A stretch of DNA of 64,000 nt from positions 1 to 64,000 of the forward strand of contig CAZSAK010000003.1 in the NCBI GenBank assembly GCA_964605155.1, in the 5' to 3' direction. Source of the stretch: CAZSAK01 sp964605155 (GTDB lineage: Bacteria > Pseudomonadota > Gammaproteobacteria > SZUA-140). Positions within the stretch are counted from its first letter, which is position 1. Every line of letters starts with the position of its first letter. Below the pieces are notes generated by a model. The model was not told the DNA's origin and searched no databases. It saw only the letters and a list, made by a program, of their open reading frames with translations. A program made the translations under genes and the position numbers. This document shows positions 28,377 to 37,614 of this stretch, piece after piece.

Positions 28377-29662
28377 ACATTTTAATGATGACGAATACCT
28401 ATACGCCTCATGTGGGCGGTGTTGCACGCTCGGTCGAGTCATTCACAAATGAATATCGCAAGCGCGGGCACCGGGTGCTGGTCGTCGCACCGGAATTCGA
28501 GAATATGCCGCAAGGAGAGACCGGTGTCCTGCGGGTTAGCGCGATTCAACATTTCAACGGCAGTGATTTTTCCGTGGCATTACCGGTTCCAGGCGCTTTG
28601 TCCGATGCCATCGAAAGATTCGAGCCCGACATCGTGCATGCGCATCATCCGTTCCTGCTCGGTGCAACGGCAGTGCGCGTGGCATATACAAACCAGTTGC
28701 CGCTGGTATTCACCCACCACACGATGTATGAACAATACACCCATTATGTTCCGGGTGACTCACCGGCGATGAAGCGTTTCGTGATTCAGCTTTCGACCAG
28801 CTATGCCAACCTCTGTGATCAGGTTTTCGCTCCCAGCGAGAGCGTTGCCTCTGTGCTGCGGCGGCGGGGCGTGACGGCGCCCGTCGATGTCGTGCCGACG
28901 GGTGTACACGTGGAACATTACAGCCACGGTGATGGAATGAAGGTCCGGCGTGAATTGAACATACCCGGGGATGCGCTGGTCATAGGTCATCTGGGAAGGC
29001 TTGCGCCGGAAAAAAACCTGGAATTTCTTGCGCGTGCGGCAACGGAGTTTCTGGATTCGCATTCAAAAGCACATTTTCTGGTAATCGGTGTAGGACCATC
29101 CAGGGATGAGATGGAACGGATATTCGAGCATCACGGCCTGACCGATCGGCTGCATTTTGTCGGCATACTCAAACAACAGGAGCTCGCCGACGCGTTGCAT
29201 GCCATGAATGTATTCGTATTTGCTTCCGGGAGCGAGACACAGGGTATGGTATTGACCGAGGCCATGGCTGCCCGGTTGCCCGTTATTGCACTGGATGCCC
29301 CCGGGGTGCGCGAGGTCGTGGTCGATTATGAAAACGGCCGTTTACTGAAAACAGATGGACTCGATCAGTTTGTTGCGGCCATGGAGTGGTTTGCGGCGCT
29401 TGACGATGAAGGGCAGCAGCGGCTCAGAAATGCAGCCTTTGAAACAGCCCGCTCGTTTTCCATCGACCGCTCCGCGGACAGGGCATTGACACTCTATGAG
29501 AGATCGATAGACCAGGAGTTTGTCGATCGTGACGAAGAATACACTGTGTGGACGGGTATGCGGGGCCTGATCAGATATGAATGGGATATGTTGAAAGGCA
29601 TAGCTGAGGCGACCGGCGCGGCATTCAGCGCCAGGGAACGTGGTGATAACACGGTGAGATGA
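28373..29662 (+). CDS. Family 4 glycosyltransferase
   Basis: A 429-residue GT-B fold enzyme of the GT4 group. The N-terminal domain starts NILMMTNTYTPHVGGVARSV and contains VFTHHTMYEQYTHYVP. The nucleotide-sugar domain has G-H-L-G-R-L-A-P-E-K-N and the E-x7-E motif in SGSETQGMVLTEAMAARLPV. It resembles enzymes that transfer hexose to diacylglycerol or to lipid-linked acceptors, but the acceptor is not fixed. It overlaps both neighbours by ATGA, so it is translated in one unit with the glycosidase and the phosphatase/EEP gene. Confidence 0.9.
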   Translation: MNILMMTNTYTPHVGGVARSVESFTNEYRKRGHRVLVVAPEFENMPQGETGVLRVSAIQHFNGSDFSVALPVPGALSDAIERFEPDIVHAHHPFLLGATAVRVAYTNQLPLVFTHHTMYEQYTHYVPGDSPAMKRFVIQLSTSYANLCDQVFAPSESVASVLRRRGVTAPVDVVPTGVHVEHYSHGDGMKVRRELNIPGDALVIGHLGRLAPEKNLEFLARAATEFLDSHSKAHFLVIGVGPSRDEMERIFEHHGLTDRLHFVGILKQQELADALHAMNVFVFASGSETQGMVLTEAMAARLPVIALDAPGVREVVVDYENGRLLKTDGLDQFVAAMEWFAALDDEGQQRLRNAAFETARSFSIDRSADRALTLYERSIDQEFVDRDEEYTVWTGMRGLIRYEWDMLKGIAEATGAAFSARERGDNTVR

Positions 29663-32052
29663 TCTATCGCCTCGAGATTCTCCTGCGCAGAATACGCCGC
29701 TGGCTAAGTCGTAGTGAATGGGCAACGCGGTTTCTCGGGCTGGAAAAACAGCAGGTGGAGCCCCTTGCAAACGGCCTGGTGATCATCCAGGTCGACGGGC
29801 TTGCCTACACCCAGTTACTGCGGGCATTTGAAAAGCACAGGATGCCCTTTCTGGAAGGCCTGCTTAAGGATGAACGTTATCGCCTGCATCCCCTTTACAG
29901 CGGTCTACCGGCAAGCACCCCGGCTGTCCAGGGCGAACTCTTTTATGGTGTAAAGACATCGGTACCCGCCTTCAGTTTTGTCGATCGGAAATCCGGCAGG
30001 ATCGTCCGCATGTTCGATGTTGCGGATGCGGCCCGCCATGAGCGGATACTAGAACAACAGGGGGAGTCCTTGCTGCGCGGCGGGAGTGCCTATTCCGATA
30101 TCTTTACCGGTGGCGCCGCCGAGTCCCATTTCTGCCCCGCATCACTCGGTTGGGGTGAGGTGTTGAAGACCGCGCGCCCCCTGGCGCTGATATTTTTGCT
30201 GGTTACAAACCTCTATAGCATTCTTCGCATCGGTGTTCTGCTGGTGGTTGAGTTTTTTCTCGCACTGTACGATTTCTTGCGGGGTGTAACCGCGGGTCGC
30301 GATCTGTTCAAGGAACTGAAATTTGTACCCACCCGGGTTGCGATCAGCATCCTGCTACGGGAGCTGGTCACGATTGGTGCGAAGATCGATATCGCAAGGG
30401 GGCTGCCGGTCATACATCTCAATTTTCTCGGTTATGACGAGCAGGCGCATCGTCGCGGACCGGACTCGCGGTTTGCACACTGGACGCTTAAAGGCATAGA
30501 CGATGCGATTGCAAGGGTGTGGCGGGCGGCGCAACGTTCCGATGCCAGGCCTTACGACGTGTGGATCTATTCCGATCACGGTCAGGTGGAGACCATCCCC
30601 TATGCAAAACGCCATGGTATCAGCATTCAAGAAGCCGTCACCAGGGTGTTTGAAGCATATGAAAACCAACGTATCGACGTGGGTTCCATTGAACAGGATG
30701 GCGCCCAGTTACAGCGTGTGAGGTTGCTTGGTGGCAACAGTTTCCAGCGTCTGTTTCCGGTTCGCATCGGCACATATGACGATGAAAGAATTCCGCAACT
30801 GCGAGTGGCGGCGATGGGGCCGGTGGCCATGATCAATTATTCACGACCTCTCGATGCTTTGGAACAGCAGCATCTCGCCGCGGCACTGGTACGCGACGCC
30901 GGGATACCGCTGGTACTGGCTGCAACTGCTCCCGACCGGGTCATGGCATGGACAAAGCAGGGCGAATTCGAGCTGCCGCAGGACGGTAACAGGATTTTCG
31001 GCGACGACCATCCCTTTATCGATGAAATAGCACAGGACCTGATCGCGCTGTGCCGACATCCGGATGCGGGTAATTTTGTCATCTGTGGCTGGACGGTGGG
31101 TGAGGAGGCCTGCAGTTTTTCAATGGAAAGCGGATCACATGCCGGTTTGAAACCCGATGAAAACCGGGCTTTCGCGTTGCTGCCGGGTGATACCGTACTC
31201 CCCGGGACACGGCGTGATTATCTGCGTCCTCTTGACCTGAGGCATGCGGCACTCTTCTTTCTCGGCAGGGTGCCCGCTGCCGGTATGACGAAACCGCAAC
31301 GTGTCAGGGCCGGCAACAGGTTGTTGCGTGTGATGACCTATAATGTTCACAGTTGTATCGGTATGGACGGCAGGATGTCGACACAGCGGATCGCCAGGGT
31401 TATTGCGCACTACGCCCCGGACATCATTGCATTACAGGAACTTGATGTCGGCAAGATGCGTACCGGCGGAATCGACCAGGCACATCGGATCGCACACCAG
31501 CTCGAGATGCAGTATCACTTCCATCCAACAGTGCATCTGGAAGAGGAACGTTACGGAGATGCCGTGATCACACATCTGCCCATGCGCCTGGTCAAGGCAG
31601 ATATGTTGCCCGGCCTGCACTTCAACCCGCGCATCGAGCCGCGGGGCGCCATATGGGTTGCCATCGAGGTGGACGGCGTTGAGATCCAGTTTTTCAATAC
31701 CCATCTTGGTTTGCTACCGGTCGAGCGCCGCCTGCAGGCAGATGCATTGTTGAGCAAGCAATGGCTGGCGCATCCGGACTGCAGCACACCCGTCATACTC
31801 GCCGGCGATTTCAATGCGGTACCGGGTTCGCCTGTGTGTATGCGGTTGCGCAAACGCCTGAACGATGCCCAGATGATGTGTGATGATCACCGGCCACGCG
31901 GCACCTTGTTCAGCCGTTTCCCGGTTGCCAGGATCGATCATATCTTTGTCGACCAGACGATCGGCATCGATCGTATTCAAGTGCCCGGGACCACCCTGGT
32001 CCGTACCGCCTCCGATCATTTACCGTTGATTGTCGATATCAGAATTCCATAA
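29659..32052 (+). CDS. Fusion of alkaline-phosphatase-superfamily and EEP phosphodiesterase domains
   Basis: A 797-residue two-enzyme fusion. Residues about 38-510 form an alkaline phosphatase/phosphodiesterase domain with a full set of likely metal and nucleophile residues: D46 (IIQVDGLAY), T87 (PASTPAVQGE), D260 and H264 (GYDEQAHRRGPDS), D306/H307 (YSDHGQVE) and H494 (SGSHAG). Within it, 174-210 is a hydrophobic hairpin that may insert in the membrane. Residues about 556-797 form an endonuclease/exonuclease/phosphatase domain with N562 (TYNVHS), E594 (ALQELD), GDFNAVPGS (717-725), D760/H761 and S-D-H-L-P (785-789). Both active sites look intact. No classic signal peptide. I infer a phosphodiester lipid or glycan head-group substrate. 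Confidence 0.88.
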   Translation: MIYRLEILLRRIRRWLSRSEWATRFLGLEKQQVEPLANGLVIIQVDGLAYTQLLRAFEKHRMPFLEGLLKDERYRLHPLYSGLPASTPAVQGELFYGVKTSVPAFSFVDRKSGRIVRMFDVADAARHERILEQQGESLLRGGSAYSDIFTGGAAESHFCPASLGWGEVLKTARPLALIFLLVTNLYSILRIGVLLVVEFFLALYDFLRGVTAGRDLFKELKFVPTRVAISILLRELVTIGAKIDIARGLPVIHLNFLGYDEQAHRRGPDSRFAHWTLKGIDDAIARVWRAAQRSDARPYDVWIYSDHGQVETIPYAKRHGISIQEAVTRVFEAYENQRIDVGSIEQDGAQLQRVRLLGGNSFQRLFPVRIGTYDDERIPQLRVAAMGPVAMINYSRPLDALEQQHLAAALVRDAGIPLVLAATAPDRVMAWTKQGEFELPQDGNRIFGDDHPFIDEIAQDLIALCRHPDAGNFVICGWTVGEEACSFSMESGSHAGLKPDENRAFALLPGDTVLPGTRRDYLRPLDLRHAALFFLGRVPAAGMTKPQRVRAGNRLLRVMTYNVHSCIGMDGRMSTQRIARVIAHYAPDIIALQELDVGKMRTGGIDQAHRIAHQLEMQYHFHPTVHLEEERYGDAVITHLPMRLVKADMLPGLHFNPRIEPRGAIWVAIEVDGVEIQFFNTHLGLLPVERRLQADALLSKQWLAHPDCSTPVILAGDFNAVPGSPVCMRLRKRLNDAQMMCDDHRPRGTLFSRFPVARIDHIFVDQTIGIDRIQVPGTTLVRTASDHLPLIVDIRIP

Positions 32053-32069
32053 TTCAACTGTGTTGAGCC

Positions 32070-33797
32070 GTGCCCGTACATAACGCCGACATTGTCGCAA
32101 TCTTCGAGGAAATCGCCGATCTGCTGGAAATCGACAACGCGAATCCGTTCCGGATCCGAGCCTATCGTAACGCCGCTCGCACCTTGCAAGGGATGGGGAA
32201 AGAGGTGCAGGAATATATCGAGCAGGGTAAAGACCTGCAAAGGTTACCCGGGATCGGCAAGGATCTTGCTGGCAAGATCGAAGAGATCATCAGGACAGGC
32301 CGCTGCCGTGAACTGCAAAAGCTTAAAAAACAGGTCGCACCGGGCTTGACGGAATTATTGCAGATTCCCGGAATCGGTCCGAAGCGGGTACGGAAGTTGT
32401 ACGAGAACCTTGAGATTCATACCCTGAAACAGCTGCAACGGGCGGCGGAAAAGGACCAGATCAGCAAGATACCCGGGTTCGGGCAAAAGACGCAGGAGAG
32501 CATCCTCAAGGCCATTCATGCCAGCCTTACAAAGGATCAACGTATAACAATCGCCATTGCCGCCCAGTATGCCGAACCGCTGGTCGCCTATCTGAAACAG
32601 GCAAAGGGTGTAAAGGCAGTCATCGTCGCCGGCAGTTATCGTCGCGGCAGGGAAACCGTTGGCGATCTCGATATCCTGGTGGCCGCAGGCAAAAGCAGTC
32701 CTGTAATGGAGCATTTCGTCGCCTACGATGAGGTTAACAGGATCGTCTCAAAGGGGGCCACCCGCGCGACGGTCATACTCAAATCCGGTCTGCAGGTTGA
32801 TGTACGTGTCGTGGAGCAAAAAAGCTACGGAGCTGCCCTGCATTACTTTACCGGTTCCAGGGCCCATAACATCGCCATTCGCCGCATCGGCCAGCAGCAT
32901 GGACTCAAGATCAATGAATACGGTGTATTCAGGGGCGATAAACAGGTGGCGGGAAGGACGGAGGCCTCTGTCTACAAGTCAGTCGGATTACCATTCATCG
33001 AACCGGAACTGAGGGAAAATCGAGGTGAGATCGAGGCGGCAAAAGACGGCCTCTTGCCCGTCCTGGTGAAATTGTCCGATCTCAAGGGTGACCTGCATGC
33101 CCATACCAGGGCCACCGATGGACATAATACACTGGAGGAAATGGTAAAGGCGGCGCAACAGCGGGGATTTACCTATCTTGCAATTACGGAACATTCAAGA
33201 CACCTGGCCGTGGCGCGGGGATTTGATGAGCAACGTTTATTGCAACAGATGGAAGCGATCGACAGCCTCAATGAGTCATTGAAGGATTTTACCGTGCTCA
33301 AGGGGATCGAGGTGGATATCCTCGAGGACGGGCGCCTTGACCTGCCCGATAAGGTGCTCGGCAGACTGGATCTGGTGGTGGCGGCAGTACACAGCCGGTT
33401 CAATCTTTCTCGCGCAAAACAAACCAGGCGAATACTCAAGGCCATGGACCATCCACATTTTACAATTCTCGCGCATCCGAGCGGCAGGTTGTTACAACAG
33501 CGTGCACCCTATGATGTTGATATGGGGCGTATTATTGCCAAGGCGGCAGAACGCGGATGTTTTCTGGAACTCAATGCGCATCCTGAACGCATGGACCTGC
33601 TGGACACCTATTGCATGATGGCGAAGGAGGAAGGCGTTTTGGTCAGTATCAATTCCGATGCGCACAGTGTGATGGATTTTGAATACCTGCGTTACGGTGT
33701 GGGTCAGGCACGACGTGGCTGGCTGGAAAGGGGGGATGTCCTGAATACCCGCACGCTCGGCCGTTTGCTGGGATTAATCGCCCGCACCATGCATTAA
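32070..33797 (+). CDS. polX: DNA polymerase/3'-5' exonuclease PolX
   Basis: A bacterial family X polymerase for gap filling in base excision repair. The 575-residue protein has helix-hairpin-helix motifs (LPGIGKDLAGKI, IPGIGPKRVRKLY), the nucleotidyltransferase centre GSYRRGRETVGDLDILV with D199 and D201, and the third aspartate D244 in LQVDVRVV. The C-terminal PHP exonuclease domain begins DLHAHTRATDG (H343, H345). Start is a GTG 17 bp after the AP/EEP fusion gene. Its presence at the end of this operon is unusual for a repair enzyme and may be only positional. Confidence 0.96.
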   Translation: MPVHNADIVAIFEEIADLLEIDNANPFRIRAYRNAARTLQGMGKEVQEYIEQGKDLQRLPGIGKDLAGKIEEIIRTGRCRELQKLKKQVAPGLTELLQIPGIGPKRVRKLYENLEIHTLKQLQRAAEKDQISKIPGFGQKTQESILKAIHASLTKDQRITIAIAAQYAEPLVAYLKQAKGVKAVIVAGSYRRGRETVGDLDILVAAGKSSPVMEHFVAYDEVNRIVSKGATRATVILKSGLQVDVRVVEQKSYGAALHYFTGSRAHNIAIRRIGQQHGLKINEYGVFRGDKQVAGRTEASVYKSVGLPFIEPELRENRGEIEAAKDGLLPVLVKLSDLKGDLHAHTRATDGHNTLEEMVKAAQQRGFTYLAITEHSRHLAVARGFDEQRLLQQMEAIDSLNESLKDFTVLKGIEVDILEDGRLDLPDKVLGRLDLVVAAVHSRFNLSRAKQTRRILKAMDHPHFTILAHPSGRLLQQRAPYDVDMGRIIAKAAERGCFLELNAHPERMDLLDTYCMMAKEEGVLVSINSDAHSVMDFEYLRYGVGQARRGWLERGDVLNTRTLGRLLGLIARTMH

Positions 33798-34156
33798 GCG
33801 CGTTCGTACGGGGTTTGTTTAACTTAAATCAGGGAAGTCACTGATTCAGGCAGGTTTGTTACCGGTATTGACGGGCATACAGAATCGATCCGGATACCCC
33901 CGGGCAGGTATGAATTTTTTGTATGGAAAATAACACAAGCGGTCATGGTTGATGCCATGCCGCAGATGTAAGATTGCATGTCATATCTGGCATCGATACT
34001 GCATGCGGATCTGCCCGGCGTACGGTAGCATTCCGCCTTCATGAGCAATTACAATATCCGTGTCGAGCCGTGTGCTGAGGGCGACGGGCCCGCGGTTTTG
34101 TAGTTTTGTATATGCAATATTGAAACTGACAGTAGAGATTGACTGGAGGAAGAGAT
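33798..34156. other. Intergenic region between polX and DUF6763 gene; no gene seen
   Basis: These 359 bp hold no open frame I can support on either strand. The last 60 bp are AT-rich and include TTTTGTATATGCAATATTG, a plausible promoter region for the following small gene, and GGAGGA at 34145-34150, its ribosome site. No terminator with a clear T-run is visible after polX. Confidence 0.6.
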
Positions 34157-34456
34157 ATGGCTGAATCAGCTTTGCCATTGGTCAATGAATGGTATCAGGA
34201 TCCCAAAGGCGATTATCTGATGGTGATTGCCGTGGATGAGGACGAAGATCTTATCGAAGCACAGTACTTTGAAGGTGAGATCGAGGAATTTGATGTTGAG
34301 ATCTGGAATGAAATGGAGTTTGAGCCATCCGAGCCGCCCGAAGACTGGTCAGGCAGCTTCGATGATATCGAGCACGACGATCTGGGTGATACCGATTTCC
34401 CGATGCATCCCGAAGACTGGAACGGTCCGTCCGATGAAATGGACAGGATGGATTGA
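34157..34456 (+). CDS. Small acidic DUF6763-type protein
   Basis: The ATG at 34157 follows a strong GGAGGA ribosome site and encodes 99 residues. It is extremely acidic, rich in Asp and Glu, with W-Y-Q-D-P-K-G-D-Y-L-M-V-I-A-V-D, EFDVEIWNEME, and two P-E-D-W-(S/N)-G segments spaced about 25 residues apart. It looks like the DUF6763 family of Gammaproteobacteria, of unknown function. There is no signal peptide or membrane helix. The position alone suggests a monocistronic gene. Confidence 0.8.
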   Translation: MAESALPLVNEWYQDPKGDYLMVIAVDEDEDLIEAQYFEGEIEEFDVEIWNEMEFEPSEPPEDWSGSFDDIEHDDLGDTDFPMHPEDWNGPSDEMDRMD

Positions 34457-34489
34457 ATCGTTAAAGCAGGAATACTGTCACACTACTCT

Positions 34490-35092
34490 TTAATCCCGAT
34501 TGTCTTCAAGTGCTCTGGCGGTTAGTGCCAGGCGCCTGCCCAGTGCATGGCATAGTCGCTTTTCTTCATCGGTAAGGGGCAGTTTGCTGTCTGTGCCGGC
34601 AAGGTGACTGGCACCGTAGGGCGTACCGCCACTCCTGGTGTTCATCAGGTCCGCCTCACTGTATGGCAATCCCAGTACCATCATGCCATGATGCAGCAAT
34701 GGCAGCATCATGGTGATCAATGTAGTTTCCTGACCGCCATGCATGGATGAAGTCGAGGTAAACACGGCCGCAGGTTTTCCGATCATGGTGCCTGACAACC
34801 ACTGCGATCCTGTGCCGTCGAGAAAATATTTAAGTGCCGCTGCCATATTGCCGAAGCGGGTGGGACTCCCCAACGCCAGACCGGAACATTCCTTTAAATC
34901 ATCCAGGGTCACGTAGGGAGGACCCTCTGCGGGTATCGTGTCTGCTGTTGCCTCGCATACAGTTGAAACAGCCGGTACGGTTCTGATGCGTGCATCCATT
35001 TCAGGTATTTCCTCTACACCACGTGCGATCATGTGTGCCATTTTTGCTACACTGCCGTAACGACTGTAATAGAGTATCAGGATATCCGACAT
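34490..35092 (-). CDS. wrbA: NAD(P)H:quinone oxidoreductase WrbA-type flavoprotein
   Basis: A 200-residue flavodoxin-fold FMN protein that reduces quinones by two electrons. The FMN phosphate loop lies in Y-Y-S-R-Y-G-S-V-A-K-M-A. SPTRFGNMAAALKYFLDGTG and STSSMHGGQETTLI are the WrbA signature loops. It shares its first base with the last base of the arsC-like gene upstream, so the two are co-transcribed, a pairing seen in other Gammaproteobacteria. Confidence 0.93.
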   Translation of the reverse strand: MSDILILYYSRYGSVAKMAHMIARGVEEIPEMDARIRTVPAVSTVCEATADTIPAEGPPYVTLDDLKECSGLALGSPTRFGNMAAALKYFLDGTGSQWLSGTMIGKPAAVFTSTSSMHGGQETTLITMMLPLLHHGMMVLGLPYSEADLMNTRSGGTPYGASHLAGTDSKLPLTDEEKRLCHALGRRLALTARALEDNRD

Positions 35093-35442
35093 CAGATGAT
35101 ATCCAGTACGTTTTCCGGCGGGCGCCCGATAACAGCCTTGCCGGCGGTGACAACGATAGGCCGTTCGATCAGTACGGGATATTCAATCATGGCGGTAATC
35201 AATGCCTCGGCTGAGAGCTCGGGATTATCCAGGCCTGCTTCCCGAAATGCCCGTTCCTGTGTGCGCATCACGGCACGTGGTTCCATCGCGAGCAATTCGA
35301 GGATACGGGTGAGTTCTTGTTTGTCGGGAGGATTGACCAGATATTCTATGATGGCAGGTTCTATTCCGTTGTCTCTTATCAGCTGCAGGGTCCGACAGGA
35401 TTTTGAACAACGCGGATTATGATATATGGTGACAGCCGTCAA
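35092..35442 (-). CDS. ArsC/YfgD family arsenate reductase-like protein
   Basis: A 116-residue thioredoxin-fold protein of the glutaredoxin-linked ArsC family. It has YHNPRCSKSCRTL with catalytic C12 and the later arginines in MRTQERAFRE and VLIERPIVV that would stabilise the oxyanion. No ars operon genes are nearby. Its closest type is the YfgD/ArsC-like group that accompanies wrbA, and true arsenate reduction is not certain. It is the first gene of a two-gene operon with wrbA. Confidence 0.88.
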   Translation of the reverse strand: MTAVTIYHNPRCSKSCRTLQLIRDNGIEPAIIEYLVNPPDKQELTRILELLAMEPRAVMRTQERAFREAGLDNPELSAEALITAMIEYPVLIERPIVVTAGKAVIGRPPENVLDII

Positions 35443-35493
35443 CGGTCTCTTCCCTTCGTGTATAACATTTCGCTTATTTTACCCCGGGCTGCC

Positions 35494-35522
35494 TTGACAG
35501 CCTATAGGGGGGGTGATAATTT
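35494..35522 (+). promoter_or_regulatory. Possible sigma-70 promoter for the DUF4398 lipoprotein gene
   Basis: TTGACA (35494-35499) is followed after 15 to 17 bp by GATAAT/TAATTT (35515-35522), about 70 bp before the start codon. A G-rich stretch lies between the elements. The match to a -35 hexamer is perfect; the -10 register is ambiguous. Confidence 0.4.
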
Positions 35523-35590
35523 TCCCAGACAATCGCACCATGCGTAAAGCCTAATAATCCTTAAAAAATAACATCGGGCCCTAATAGTCT

Positions 35591-36058
35591 ATGGTTCTGA
35601 CCAAGCTTAAATCAATTGCGTCCGTTAATGTTGTTATTTTATGTTGCATCATTTTAACGGCTTGTGCGACTGCACCCATCCAGGAAATGAGCGATGCGCG
35701 ACAATCGCTTCAGGCAGCTCATGATGCAGGAGCTGATAAGTATGCCCGCACCAGCCTGCTCAATGCCGAGCAGGCATTGCAACAGGCCGAAATGAATCTC
35801 GAGCAACACGCCTTCAAGGATGCACGAATCAGCGCTCTAAGGGCCAAGACGCAGGCAATGGATGCACAGGAGATCGCCCTGGCAATCAGCGCGGCGCAGG
35901 ATGCCGTTGCAAGTGCAAAATCCACCAATAACGTTCCGCCCGCAGTGATAATGCTGTTGCGAAGGGCAGAGGAGGCTGCCGATCAGGGAGATAAAACGGA
36001 GGCGATACGGCTGGCAAATGAGGCCAGGCAGGAAGCAATCAAATTATCCGCTCACTGA
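35591..36058 (+). CDS. DUF4398 lipoprotein
   Basis: A 155-residue predicted lipoprotein. The N-terminal hydrophobic segment ends in the lipobox L-T-A-C (cysteine near residue 25). The rest is Ala/Glu/Lys-rich, helical and coiled-coil-like (LLNAEQALQQAEMNLEQHAF), as in DUF4398 proteins. It is likely anchored in the outer membrane facing the periplasm. The function is unknown; relatives are often near OmpA-like genes, which is not the case here. No good ribosome site precedes the ATG. Confidence 0.85.
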   Translation: MVLTKLKSIASVNVVILCCIILTACATAPIQEMSDARQSLQAAHDAGADKYARTSLLNAEQALQQAEMNLEQHAFKDARISALRAKTQAMDAQEIALAISAAQDAVASAKSTNNVPPAVIMLLRRAEEAADQGDKTEAIRLANEARQEAIKLSAH

Positions 36059-36124
36059 GTTCATCGATACGTTGCAGGATGATTGCGGCCTTCCGCTTCT
36101 ATCGGAACCATTTCGAAATAAAAC

Positions 36125-36982
36125 GTGCCAAAAATTTTCGCAACCCTCAGGAGCCTATGGCAGTTTATCGTATATCTGATCAAGCGATTCGATGAGGATT
36201 CCTGTTTAACCACCGCTGCGGCATTGAGCTATACAACCCTGCTGTCGCTGGTCCCGCTTGCCGCGGTAATACTCGCAGTATTGACCGCATTTCCTGCCTT
36301 TCAACATCTGACGTCCGAGATGCAGGATTTTATCTTTTCAAATTTCGTCCCCGCCACCGGGGAGATCGTGCAGGACTACTTGCAACAATTCACGGACAAG
36401 GCATCGGAGCTGTCAGGTCCCGGGATCATATTCCTGATACTCACGGCGCTGTTTTTGATGAATACGATAGATGCCGCCCTGAACCGGATCTGGCGGGTAC
36501 GAAGAAACCGCAATTTTTTGACAAAGTTCTTGATCTATTGGGCGGTATTGACGCTTGGCCCTGTCCTGCTGGCGGTAAGTATCGTGCTGACATCCTATCT
36601 GACATCGTTGCCCTTGTTGGCGGAAAGTGCAACGATCAGTGGCATGATGCATTTCCTGTTGACCTGGTTGCCGCTGCTCGCAACTACTCTGGCGCTGACC
36701 ATGTTGTACGTTATTGTGCCGAATCTGACCATCCCGTTGTATATCGGAATAAGCGGAGGGGTGCTGGCGGCCTTGTTGTTCGAGGCCGCGAAAAAGGGTT
36801 TTACCCTGTATGTTGCATCCGTTCCCACCTATGCAACTGTTTATGGCGCGCTGTCGGTGATTCCCATTTTTCTTGTCTGGATGTATATTTCGTGGACAAT
36901 CGTATTACTGGGGGCCGAGACTACATATTGTCTGGCAAACTTTGAACAGTACCGTGATAGACTTGTTCGGGGCAATGAGTAG
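36125..36982 (+). CDS. YihY/BrkB family inner membrane protein
   Basis: A 285-residue polytopic protein of the YihY (UPF0761) family, once annotated as ribonuclease BN. It begins with the typical R-F-D-E-D-S-C-L-T-T-A-A-A-L-S-Y-T-T-L-L-S-L-V-P pattern and has about six membrane helices. A second conserved block is M-N-T-I-D-A-A-L-N-R-I-W-R. The start is a GTG with no clear ribosome site. A role in membrane transport or lipid handling is suggested for the family but not settled. Confidence 0.9.
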   Translation: MPKIFATLRSLWQFIVYLIKRFDEDSCLTTAAALSYTTLLSLVPLAAVILAVLTAFPAFQHLTSEMQDFIFSNFVPATGEIVQDYLQQFTDKASELSGPGIIFLILTALFLMNTIDAALNRIWRVRRNRNFLTKFLIYWAVLTLGPVLLAVSIVLTSYLTSLPLLAESATISGMMHFLLTWLPLLATTLALTMLYVIVPNLTIPLYIGISGGVLAALLFEAAKKGFTLYVASVPTYATVYGALSVIPIFLVWMYISWTIVLLGAETTYCLANFEQYRDRLVRGNE

Positions 36983-37042
36983 GACAGTGTTTGCCATAAT
37001 AAACAATAAAAGATTATTGATAACCGGTTCAGATTATTTCCG

Positions 37043-37594
37043 ATGAAAAAGGCAGAATATATATTCGAAGGCCTGTTGTGGAACAGCAGGTATATTGTCC
37101 TTTCCGCGGTCATTGCGAGTCTCGGAGCGGGCATCGCGATGTTTTATATCGCGACTGTCGATGCAGTGTATATGGTAGCTCATCTTGTGGATTATATTTC
37201 CCCGAATCTGGCGACCGAAGCACGTGCCGAACTCCGCGCTGAAACCATAACTCACGTGGTGGAAATCGTTGATGGTTATCTGCTGGCGACTGTTCTGTTG
37301 ATTTTCGCGCTGGGTTTGTACGAGTTATTCATCAGCAAGATTGATATGGCGGAAAATGAAGAAACCTCTTCCAACGTATTGATGATTACCAGTCTGGATG
37401 ATCTTAAAGCAAGGCTGGCCAAGGTCATACTGATGATTTTGATCGTCAAGTATTTCGAACACGCAATCGAGATGTCCTTTGAATCCCCGCTCGACCTGCT
37501 TTACCTGGCAGGCGGCATCACGCTGATCGGGCTCGCCATATACTTGTCTCACACGGGTGAACATGCCGTTAAAAAGCAAACCCCCGAACATTAG
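37043..37594 (+). CDS. YqhA family (UPF0114) membrane protein
   Basis: A 183-residue membrane protein with three or four helices. It carries the UPF0114/YqhA pattern ALGLYELFISKID, followed by the cytoplasmic segment LDDLKARLAKVILMILIVKY. It lies 60 bp after yihY on the same strand and is convergent with the Crp/Fnr gene. The function is unknown. The N-terminus M-K-K-A-E-Y-I-F-E-G-L-L-W-N-S-R-Y fits the family start. Confidence 0.87.
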   Translation: MKKAEYIFEGLLWNSRYIVLSAVIASLGAGIAMFYIATVDAVYMVAHLVDYISPNLATEARAELRAETITHVVEIVDGYLLATVLLIFALGLYELFISKIDMAENEETSSNVLMITSLDDLKARLAKVILMILIVKYFEHAIEMSFESPLDLLYLAGGITLIGLAIYLSHTGEHAVKKQTPEH

Positions 37595-37614
37595 CGAAAC
37601 CTGTTTATCTTCCC

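Noticed and set aside
35092..35442. Arsenic resistance operon
   Set aside because: Only an ArsC-like gene is present, coupled to wrbA; no arsR, arsB or acr3 is nearby.
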